From: CAVSZB01 sp964420395
GTDB lineage: Bacteria; Krumholzibacteriota; Krumholzibacteriia; LZORAL124-64-63
Assembly: GCA_964420395.1 (NCBI GenBank)
Contig: CAYQTJ010000098.1
Coordinates: forward strand, 1 to 11,360
Direction of reading: 5' to 3'
Length of the DNA stretch: 11,360 nucleotides
In this document: positions 5,321-11,360 of the stretch, piece after piece
Layout of the letters: every line of letters starts with the position of its first letter
Numbering within the stretch: position 1 is the first letter of the stretch
Notes under the pieces: model-generated
Seen by the model: only the letters and a program-made list of their open reading frames with translations
Databases searched by the model: none
Told to the model about the DNA's origin: nothing
Position numbers and translations under genes: made by a program

Positions 5321-5686
5321 GCCGTCCTCCCGGACGCCGCCCCGGAGGCGGCGCTGCGATCGTGACCCGGCCGGGACCGCCTGCAAGACCAGGGCCAGCC
5401 CACCGCTGCCCCGGGGCCGGCAGACCGGATGGCAAGATGCTGTCATCGATCGAGTTACGTGTTACCGGTCGATCCGGTCCGCCAGCCGGGACTCGCTGCG
5501 CCCGGCAGCTTCCGCCGCGGCGCGGACGGACTTGCCGAGCCGGCCACCCGCCACCCCGGGCGCCCGCGGCGGCCTGTGCTTACACGTGGAGGGAACATCG
5601 GCGCGGACATTCCGTATTTTCTCCCCGTTCCCAGCCACGAGCCGCCCAGCCCAGAGGCAGCCGACAAACCCGGAAGGTCACCACCC
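5321..5686. promoter_or_regulatory. 366-bp divergent intergenic region between the V4R-like operon and the efflux operon
   Basis: No convincing gene is seen; frames crossing this stretch are extensions of flanking frames without ribosome sites. Next to the minus-strand start is a 7-bp hairpin (arms 5335-5341 and 5347-5353, loop 5 nt) directly upstream of the ribosome site. At 5454-5465 the 5-bp word GTTAC occurs twice, 2 nt apart, inside a GATCGA/TCGATC inverted repeat (5448-5453 and 5469-5474), a possible regulator site. Near the efflux genes is a slightly AT-richer stretch (about 5592-5630) with a promoter-like pair. I find no good sigma-70 promoter for the minus-strand operon. Confidence 0.45.
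5592..5617 (+). promoter_or_regulatory. Possible ECF sigma-type promoter of the RND efflux operon
   Basis: GGAAC at 5592-5596 and CGT at 5613-5615 (within CGTATT) are separated by 16 nt. This matches the general GGAAC-N16/17-CGT form of envelope-stress (ECF) sigma factor promoters. It lies about 70 bp before the adaptor start codon at 5687. A sigma-70 reading of the same bases (GGAACA, 17 nt, TATTTT) has a poor -35. The match is short and could be chance. Confidence 0.3.
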
Positions 5687-6868
5687 ATGCCACGAGCCGA
5701 CGCCGCACGCCGCCGACAGCGGCTTTCCGTTCCCGTCGCAGTGACGGGTCTGCTGCTCCTGCCGATCCTCGCGGGGCTCGCCCTGCCGGGGTGCGGCGAG
5801 AAGAAGAGCCAGGCCGCCTCGGCCACGCCGGCCGCCGGGCAGCCGGCGCCGGGCGCCGCCGGGGCCGACGGCGCCCCGGCCCAGCCGCCGGCGCCGGTGG
5901 CGGTGGCGGCGGCCGCGATCGGCCCGATCGCCAGCCACTACGCCACCACCGCCACGCTCGAGGCCGAGAAGGAGGCCGAGGTGCTGGCGCGGGTGGCCGG
6001 GGTCGTGAAGTCGCTCGCGTGCGAGGAGGGCGATTTCGTGCGCGAGGGGCAGGCGCTGCTGGCGATCGAGAACGACGAGTACCGGCTGCGGGTCGACCAG
6101 ATGGCCGCCCGGCGGGCCGAGCTGGCCGCCCGTTTCGCGCGGGTCAGCGAGATGATGACGCAGCAGCTGGTCACCGAGGAGGAGTTCCAGAAGGCGAAGG
6201 CCGACCTGGCCGCCGCGGAGGCGGACGAGGGGCTGGCGCGGCTGAACTACTCCTACACGACCGTGACCGCGCCGTTCGCCGGACGGGTCGTGCGCCGCGT
6301 CGCGAACGTCGGCCAGAACCTCACCGTCGGCGCGCCGCTGTTCGGGCTGGCCGACATGGAGCCGCTGCTGGCGCGGGTGCACGTGCCGTCGAAGGAGTTC
6401 CGCAAGCTGCGGCCGGACCAGGCGGTCGAGCTGGCGCTCGACAGCAGCGACGAGCGCTTCACCGGGCGCATCAAGCTGGTCAGCCCGGTCATCGACCCGC
6501 AGAGCGGCACGATCAAGGTCACGGTGGAGGTCACCACGTACCCGGCCGGCACCCGTCCCGGCGATTTCGCGCGCGTGCGCATCGTCACCGACCAGCGGCC
6601 CGCCGCCACGCTCGTGCCCAAGCTGGCGGTGTTCACCGAGAAGGGCGAGGACATCCTCTTCGTGGCGAAGGACGGCGTGGCGGAGCGCCGTTCGGTAACG
6701 CTGGGCTTCACCGACGACGAACAGGCCGAGATCACCGCCGGCGTGCTGCCGGGCGAACTGGTCGTGGTGAAGGGACAGCGCTCCCTCAAGCAGGGCGCCC
6801 CGCTGAAGATCCTCGCCGACGAGCCGGCCGCGGCGCCCGCCGCCGTCACCCAGCGGGCGGGTGCCTGA
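5687..6868 (+). CDS. RND efflux periplasmic adaptor (membrane fusion protein), lipoprotein
   Basis: The 393-aa protein begins with a basic stretch (RRRQR), a hydrophobic core and the lipobox LPGC with lipidated C36. A Pro/Ala/Gly linker follows (about 43-72). The HlyD/AcrA order is then visible: the first half of the lipoyl domain (VLARVAGVVKSLACEEGDFVREG, 99-121), a short helical hairpin (about 131-187), the second lipoyl half (APFAGRVVRRVANVGQNLTVG, 195-215), a beta-barrel (about 226-302, with VSPVIDPQSGTIKV) and a membrane-proximal domain to about 376. The adaptor would link inner-membrane RND pumps to an outer-membrane channel. The start at 5687 is chosen for the lipoprotein signal and GGAAGG 9 nt upstream; longer in-frame readings back to 5429 lack both. 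Its stop overlaps the start of the first pump gene (TGATG), so the two are translationally coupled. Confidence 0.9.
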   Translation: MPRADAARRRQRLSVPVAVTGLLLLPILAGLALPGCGEKKSQAASATPAAGQPAPGAAGADGAPAQPPAPVAVAAAAIGPIASHYATTATLEAEKEAEVLARVAGVVKSLACEEGDFVREGQALLAIENDEYRLRVDQMAARRAELAARFARVSEMMTQQLVTEEEFQKAKADLAAAEADEGLARLNYSYTTVTAPFAGRVVRRVANVGQNLTVGAPLFGLADMEPLLARVHVPSKEFRKLRPDQAVELALDSSDERFTGRIKLVSPVIDPQSGTIKVTVEVTTYPAGTRPGDFARVRIVTDQRPAATLVPKLAVFTEKGEDILFVAKDGVAERRSVTLGFTDDEQAEITAGVLPGELVVVKGQRSLKQGAPLKILADEPAAAPAAVTQRAGA

Positions 6869-9800
6869 TGCGCTGGCTGATCGAGACGGCCGTCCGGCGG
6901 CGGGTCAGCGTGGCGATGACGGCCCTCGCCGTGGTCACCTTCGGGGTCGTGGGGTACAAGCGGCTCGCCCTCGAGCTGTTCCCGGACATCACCTATCCCT
7001 CCCTGACCGTGCAGACGGAGTTCCCCGACACGGCCCCGCCCGAGGTCGAGAACCTGATCACCCGGCCGGTCGAGGAGACGGTGGGGGTCCTCAGGGGGCT
7101 GCAGTCGATCCACTCCGTGTCGCGCCCCGGCGTGTCCGAGGTGACCCTGGAGTTCGACTGGGGCTCGGACATGGACATGCTGTCGATGGAGGTGCGGGAG
7201 AAGCTCGATCGCCTGATCCTGCCGGTCGAGGCCGAGAATCCGGTGGTCCTGCGTTTCGATCCCTCGCTCGACCCGATCATCCGGGTCGCGCTCGCGGGGC
7301 CCGGCGAGCTGACGGCCCTGCGCCGCCTCGCCGAGCGGCAGATCAAGCAGGACCTCGAGACGGTGAAGGGGGTCGCCGCGGCCAGGGTGAAGGGGGGCCT
7401 CGAAGAGGAGATCCAGATCGACGTCGACCAGAACCGGCTCGCGGCCCTGGGCATTCCGCTCGACCGCGTGCGCCAGGTGGTGGGCGTGTCGAACGTGAAC
7501 CTGCCGGGCGGCGCCCTGCGCGGCCGCGACAGCCAGTACCTCATCCGCACCGTCAACGAGTTCGACTCCGTCGAGGAGATCGCCGGCCTGATCATCCAGG
7601 AGCGCGACGGCGCCACGGTCCGCCTCGGCGAGGTGGCCGCGGTGCGGCGCGGCGCGCGCGAGCGCGAGGAGATCACGCGGGTGAACGGGCGCGAGGCCGT
7701 GGAGATCGCCATCTACAAGGAGGGCGACGCGAACACGGTCACGGCGGCGCGGCTCATCCAGGCGCGGCTCGACCAGTGGCGCGGCAAGCTGCCGGAGGGC
7801 CACGAGCTGACGATCCTGTTCGACCAGTCCCACTTCATCAAGCGCGCGCTGGACGAGGTGCGCAGCTCGGCGCTGCTGGGCGGCCTGCTGGCGATCCTCG
7901 TCCTGTACGCCTTCCTGCGCGACATCCGCAGCACGCTCATCATCGCCACCTCGATCCCGCTCTCGGTGATCGCCACCTTCGTCATGATGTACCGGCTGGA
8001 CCTCTCGCTGAACGTGATGTCGCTGGGCGGCCTGACGCTCGGCATCGGCATGCTGGTCGACAACTCGATCGTCGTGCTGGAGTCGATCTTCCGCAAGCGC
8101 CAGTCCGGCCTCGGGCTGCGCGCCGCCGCGGTCAGCGGCGCCCACGAGGTGGGCGCCGCCGTGATGGCCTCCACCCTCACCACCGTGGCGGTGTTCGTGC
8201 CGATCGTCTTCGTGGAGGGGGTGGCGGGCCAGCTGTTCAGGGACCAGGCGCTGACGGTGACCATCAGCCTGCTCGCCTCGCTGGTCGTGGCGCTCACCCT
8301 GATCCCGATGCTGGCCGCGCTCGGCCGCCGGCGCGCAGGCGAACCGGAGGGTGGCGTCGGGGACGTGCCCGAGTCGGCCGTGCCGATGACCCTCGGACGC
8401 TTTTCGCGCTGGTACGACGGGGTGGTGCGCGCCGCGGTGGCGCGCCGCGGCCTCACCCTCGCCCTCGCCTTCGGCCTGTTCGCCGCCGCGCTCTTCTCGT
8501 TGCGCTGGGTGGGAACGGAGCTGATTCCGCCCCTGAGCGAGGGCGAGTTCCTCTTCGAGGCGAGCCTGCCGGAGGGCTCGTCGCTGGCGGCGACCGACCG
8601 CACGGTGCGCTTCATGGAGGAACGCGCCGATGCCGAGCCGGGCGTCGAGCGCAGCTACGCGTCGGTCGGCAGCCGGCTGGTCGCCGGCGGCATGTCGCTC
8701 AATCCCAAGGCGGAGAACCTGGCGCAGCTCAACCTGGTGATGAAGGACCGCGGCGACGGCGAGGGCGAGGCGCGCGCGATCGAGTCGCTGCGCTCCCAGT
8801 TCGCGCGGATTCCCGACCTCGAGGTGAGGTTCGGCCGCCCCACCTACTTCAGCCTGCGCACGCCGATCGAAGTGGTGCTCTACGGAGACGATCTCGGCGG
8901 CCTGCGCGACTACTCGCTGGAGCTGGCGCGCTCGCTCGAGGGCGTGCCGGGCCTGGTGGACGTCCGCTCCTCGCTTGAGGCGGGCAACCCGGAGCTGCAG
9001 GTGATCTTCGACCGCGAGCGGCTGGCGGCGCTCGGTCTCGACCTGGGCACGCTCTCCGAGACGCTCAAGGACCGCGTGCAGGGCGTGGTGCCGACCCGCT
9101 TCAAGGAGGACGACCGCCAGATCGACATCCGGGTGCGCAATGCCGAGCCGGACCGCCGGACCCTCGACGACGTGCGCAACCTGGTCCTGCCCGGTCCCGA
9201 CGGAACGCCGATCCGACTGCTCTCCGTGGCCGACGTGCGGCCGGACCGGGGGCCGGCCGAGATCCACCGGCTGCAGCAGCAGCGCGCCGCGGTCATCACC
9301 GCGAACCTGCAGGGCCGCGGCCTCGGCGCGGCGGTGGGCGACGTCGAGTCGGCACTGCGCGGCACGCCGCCGCCGCGCGGCATCACCACCGAGATCGGCG
9401 GCCAGAACCGCGAGATGCGGGTCAGCTTCGACAGCCTGCGCTTCGCGCTGATCCTGGCCATCTTCATGGTCTACCTCGTGATGGCCTCGACGTTCGAGTC
9501 TCTGGTCCATCCGTTCATCGTGCTGTTCACCATTCCCCTCGCGCTGATCGGCGTGGTCTTCGGCCTGCTCGTGACGCACACGACGATCACGGTGATCGTG
9601 CTCATCGGCGTGATCATGCTGGCCGGCATCGTCGTCAACAACGCCATCATCCTCATCGACTGCGTGAACCGCCTGCGGCGCGAGGGGATGGACAAGCTGG
9701 AAGCGGTGGTGCGGGCCGGGCACATCCGGCTGCGCCCCATCCTGATGACCACCCTGACCACGGTGCTCGGCCTGCTGCCGATGGCGATCTCGTGGGGCGA

Positions 9801-9984
9801 GGGGGCCGAGTTGCGGGCGCCGCTGGCGATCACGGTGCTGTTCGGCCTGGCGCTCGCCACGCTGCTGACGCTGGTGGTGATCCCGGCGGCGTACATGCTG
9901 GTGCCGTCGCGCGTGGAAGTCGACGAGAGCGCGTCCGCGCCGGCGCCCGCGCCGGCGCCGCGTCAGTTGCCGGAAACGGCCTGA
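6868..9984 (+). CDS. RND-family multidrug efflux permease, first of two
   Basis: At 1038 aa this is a full-length AcrB-type pump. It has the expected doubled layout of 12 membrane segments and two large periplasmic porter regions. TM1 is near residues 11-31, TM2 near 334-352, TM7 near 526-548 and TM8 near 859-878. TM4 carries GIGMLVDNSIVVLE with D398, the proton-relay aspartate; only one Asp is present where AcrB has the pair D407/D408. TM10 carries GIVVNNAIILID, with N924 at the place of AcrB K940. RND pumps drive export of drugs, lipids or metabolites using the proton gradient. Translation is coupled to the adaptor by the shared TGATG. The C-terminus is an Ala-Pro repeat followed by RQLPETA. 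The substrate cannot be read from the sequence. Confidence 0.93.
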   Translation: MRWLIETAVRRRVSVAMTALAVVTFGVVGYKRLALELFPDITYPSLTVQTEFPDTAPPEVENLITRPVEETVGVLRGLQSIHSVSRPGVSEVTLEFDWGSDMDMLSMEVREKLDRLILPVEAENPVVLRFDPSLDPIIRVALAGPGELTALRRLAERQIKQDLETVKGVAAARVKGGLEEEIQIDVDQNRLAALGIPLDRVRQVVGVSNVNLPGGALRGRDSQYLIRTVNEFDSVEEIAGLIIQERDGATVRLGEVAAVRRGAREREEITRVNGREAVEIAIYKEGDANTVTAARLIQARLDQWRGKLPEGHELTILFDQSHFIKRALDEVRSSALLGGLLAILVLYAFLRDIRSTLIIATSIPLSVIATFVMMYRLDLSLNVMSLGGLTLGIGMLVDNSIVVLESIFRKRQSGLGLRAAAVSGAHEVGAAVMASTLTTVAVFVPIVFVEGVAGQLFRDQALTVTISLLASLVVALTLIPMLAALGRRRAGEPEGGVGDVPESAVPMTLGRFSRWYDGVVRAAVARRGLTLALAFGLFAAALFSLRWVGTELIPPLSEGEFLFEASLPEGSSLAATDRTVRFMEERADAEPGVERSYASVGSRLVAGGMSLNPKAENLAQLNLVMKDRGDGEGEARAIESLRSQFARIPDLEVRFGRPTYFSLRTPIEVVLYGDDLGGLRDYSLELARSLEGVPGLVDVRSSLEAGNPELQVIFDRERLAALGLDLGTLSETLKDRVQGVVPTRFKEDDRQIDIRVRNAEPDRRTLDDVRNLVLPGPDGTPIRLLSVADVRPDRGPAEIHRLQQQRAAVITANLQGRGLGAAVGDVESALRGTPPPRGITTEIGGQNREMRVSFDSLRFALILAIFMVYLVMASTFESLVHPFIVLFTIPLALIGVVFGLLVTHTTITVIVLIGVIMLAGIVVNNAIILIDCVNRLRREGMDKLEAVVRAGHIRLRPILMTTLTTVLGLLPMAISWGEGAELRAPLAITVLFGLALATLLTLVVIPAAYMLVPSRVEVDESASAPAPAPAPRQLPETA

Positions 9985-9997
9985 GGGGGGCCGCGCG

Positions 9998-11360
9998 ATG
10001 ACCCTGCCCGAGCTCGCCATCCGGCGCCACATCACGACCCTCATGATCCTGGTGAGCCTGGTCGTGCTCGGTACGGTGGCGCTCATCCGCCTGCCGCTCG
10101 CGTTCATGCCGGAGATGCAGCAGCCCTACCTCTTCGTCAACCTGCCGTGGCCGAACGCCTCGCCCGAGCAGACCGAGCGCATGGTCGTGCGCCCGGTCGA
10201 GGACGCCCTGGGCTCCGTGAAGGGGCTGCGCGGGATGTGGTCGGGGTGCAACGAGTCGGGCGGCGACATCCGCCTGGAGTTCGACTGGTCCACCAACATG
10301 CAGCTGGCCCGCGTGGAGGTCTGGGAGAAGATCGACCGCATCCGGCGCGACCTGCCCGACGACATGGGCGACATCATGGTCGGCAGCGACGGCGACGCGC
10401 GCGAATCGGAGATCCCGATCCTCGAGGGGCGCCTCAGCAGCAAGCGCGACCTGAGCGAGAGCTACGACCTTCTCGACCGCAAGATCGTGCGCCCCCTGGA
10501 GCGGATCGCGGGGGTGGCGCGGGTGCGGCTCGACGGCGTGCGGCCGCGCGAGGTGCGCATCAACCTGCGCCCCGCCGACCTCGAGCACCATCGCATCGAC
10601 GTGCGCGAGGTGGCGCGTCTCCTCTACAGCGGAAACGTCGAGCAGTCGCTGGGCCGGATAGAGGACGGCGGCACCCGCTACTCGCTGCGCACGGTCGGCG
10701 CGTTCACGGACGTGGACGAGGTGCGCGAGCTCCCCCTCCGTTCCGATGGCCTGCGCCTGCGGGACGTGGCGGACGTCGTCTACGAGGAGCCGCCGCTCGA
10801 GTACGGCCGCCATCTCGACGGCGACTTCGCCATCGGGGTCACCGTGACCCAGGAGGCGAAGGCGAACACCGTGGAGGTGGGCCGCGAGCTGGAGGAACGG
10901 ATCGCGAAGATGAGCGGAGACCCCGAGCTCGAGGGGGTGAACTTCCTGGTCTGGTTCAGCCAGGGGCGGGAGATCCGCAAGACGCTCAAGGACCTGGCGT
11001 TCACCGGCATCTACGGCGCGATCCTCGCCGCCGTGGTGCTGTTCGCCTTCCTGCGCCGGACCGTGACCACGCTCGTCTGCGTGGCGTGCATCCCCTTCTC
11101 GCTGATCGTCACCTGCGGCTACATCTGGGCGCAGGGGAAGACGCTCAACACGCTCACCCTGCTGGGCCTGATCGTGGGCGTCGGCATGCTCGTGGACAAC
11201 GCGGTGGTGGTGATCGAGAACATCTTCCGCCACCGGGAGGCGGGCGCCGACCGGCGCACGGCCGCCCTGAACGGATCACGCGAGGTCACCGTGGCGGTGA
11301 CGGCGGCGACGCTGACCTCGGTCATCGTCTTCCTGCCGATGATCTTCAACAAGCCGAGCG
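9998..11360 (+). CDS. Second RND-family efflux permease, N-terminal 454 residues (runs off the right edge)
   Basis: An ATG at 9998-10000 opens a frame that continues to the window end with no stop. The N-terminus (ELAIRRHITTLMILVSLVVLG) is the RND TM1 start. It is followed by a porter region with PFxMPEMQQPYLFVNL-type and RPVEDALGSVKGL motifs, then TM2 (about 331-349) and TM4 with VGVGMLVDNAVVVIENIF, whose D400 is the proton-relay aspartate. The protein differs clearly from the first pump (for example ESEIPILEGRLSS in the porter region), so it is not a recent copy. The gene starts 13 nt after the first pump's stop, with a GAGGGGGG ribosome site beginning inside that stop codon. One adaptor with two distinct RND subunits recalls MdtABC, where MdtB and MdtC form a mixed trimer; that assembly is inferred here. 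Confidence 0.92.
   Translation, partial: MTLPELAIRRHITTLMILVSLVVLGTVALIRLPLAFMPEMQQPYLFVNLPWPNASPEQTERMVVRPVEDALGSVKGLRGMWSGCNESGGDIRLEFDWSTNMQLARVEVWEKIDRIRRDLPDDMGDIMVGSDGDARESEIPILEGRLSSKRDLSESYDLLDRKIVRPLERIAGVARVRLDGVRPREVRINLRPADLEHHRIDVREVARLLYSGNVEQSLGRIEDGGTRYSLRTVGAFTDVDEVRELPLRSDGLRLRDVADVVYEEPPLEYGRHLDGDFAIGVTVTQEAKANTVEVGRELEERIAKMSGDPELEGVNFLVWFSQGREIRKTLKDLAFTGIYGAILAAVVLFAFLRRTVTTLVCVACIPFSLIVTCGYIWAQGKTLNTLTLLGLIVGVGMLVDNAVVVIENIFRHREAGADRRTAALNGSREVTVAVTAATLTSVIVFLPMIFNKPS

Noticed and set aside
4098..5435. A 445-codon minus-strand frame spanning the V4R-like operon
   Set aside because: It overlaps three genes that each have a ribosome site and ordinary protein composition. 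The long frame is Gly/Arg/Pro-rich and crosses all three in another phase.
5362..9984. A 1540-codon reading of the first pump's frame, suggesting an adaptor-pump fusion
   Set aside because: The upstream part is an out-of-frame reading of the adaptor gene with low-complexity Arg/Gly/Ala sequence. The pump begins at the ATG at 6868, overlapping the adaptor stop, with a normal RND N-terminus.
6253..10107. Very long open frame (1284 codons) on the minus strand opposite the efflux genes
   Set aside because: It lies fully antisense to the adaptor and pumps, whose domains and motifs are clear. Its product is a low-complexity Arg/His/Asp/Gln-rich string, the usual by-product of high-GC codon bias.
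1..11360. CRISPR arrays, tRNA or rRNA genes, insertion sequences, integrase or attachment sites
   Set aside because: I saw no regularly spaced repeats, cloverleaf sequence, transposase or integrase motifs, or long terminal inverted repeats on either strand.

Overview
The window comes from a very GC-rich (roughly 70 % or more by eye) Gram-negative bacterium. Evidence for an outer membrane and periplasm is a tripartite RND efflux system, two predicted lipoproteins and periplasmic multihaem c-type cytochromes. The cytochrome set (a seven-haem NapC/NirT membrane protein plus a small tetrahaem protein) is typical of anaerobically respiring lineages such as Desulfobacterota/Geobacter-like groups, Myxococcota, Acidobacteriota or related candidate phyla. 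The sequence alone does not settle the phylum.

Layout. (1) Positions 1-2476, minus strand: a respiratory cytochrome cluster, read right to left. It holds an exported tetrahaem c554-like cytochrome (1916-2476), a heptahaem ImcH-like inner-membrane cytochrome with a GTG start (234-1724), and the first 73 codons of a lipoprotein that runs off the left edge (1-219). Two strong GC hairpins sit between the cytochrome genes. (2) 2477-2727: a 251-bp divergent intergenic region with A-tracts and a 13-bp palindrome. (3) 2728-3972, plus: a stand-alone arginine deiminase-family gene. (4) 3982-5320, minus: a compact three-gene operon. It encodes a 62-aa protein of unknown function and two proteins that look like diverged V4R (4-vinyl-reductase-type) ligand-binding domains. 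It converges on the deiminase gene, with a perfect 11-bp inverted repeat holding both stop codons. (5) 5321-5686: a 366-bp divergent intergenic region with a possible ECF-type promoter. (6) 5687-11360, plus: an efflux operon with a lipoprotein membrane-fusion adaptor, a complete RND pump and a second RND pump cut by the right edge.

How the genes work together. The heptahaem protein should take electrons from the quinol pool and pass them into the periplasm, with the tetrahaem protein as a likely carrier; no terminal reductase or outer-membrane conduit is in view. The adaptor and two different RND subunits resemble the one-adaptor, two-pump arrangement of MdtABC; no outer-membrane channel gene is visible. 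The deiminase has no arginine-catabolic neighbours (no arcB, arcC or arcD) and, by remembered alignment, lacks one substrate-carboxylate arginine. It and the neighbouring V4R-like operon are the least explained part of the window. I do not see a clearly novel defence or mobile system, and I see no tRNA, rRNA, CRISPR array or insertion sequence.
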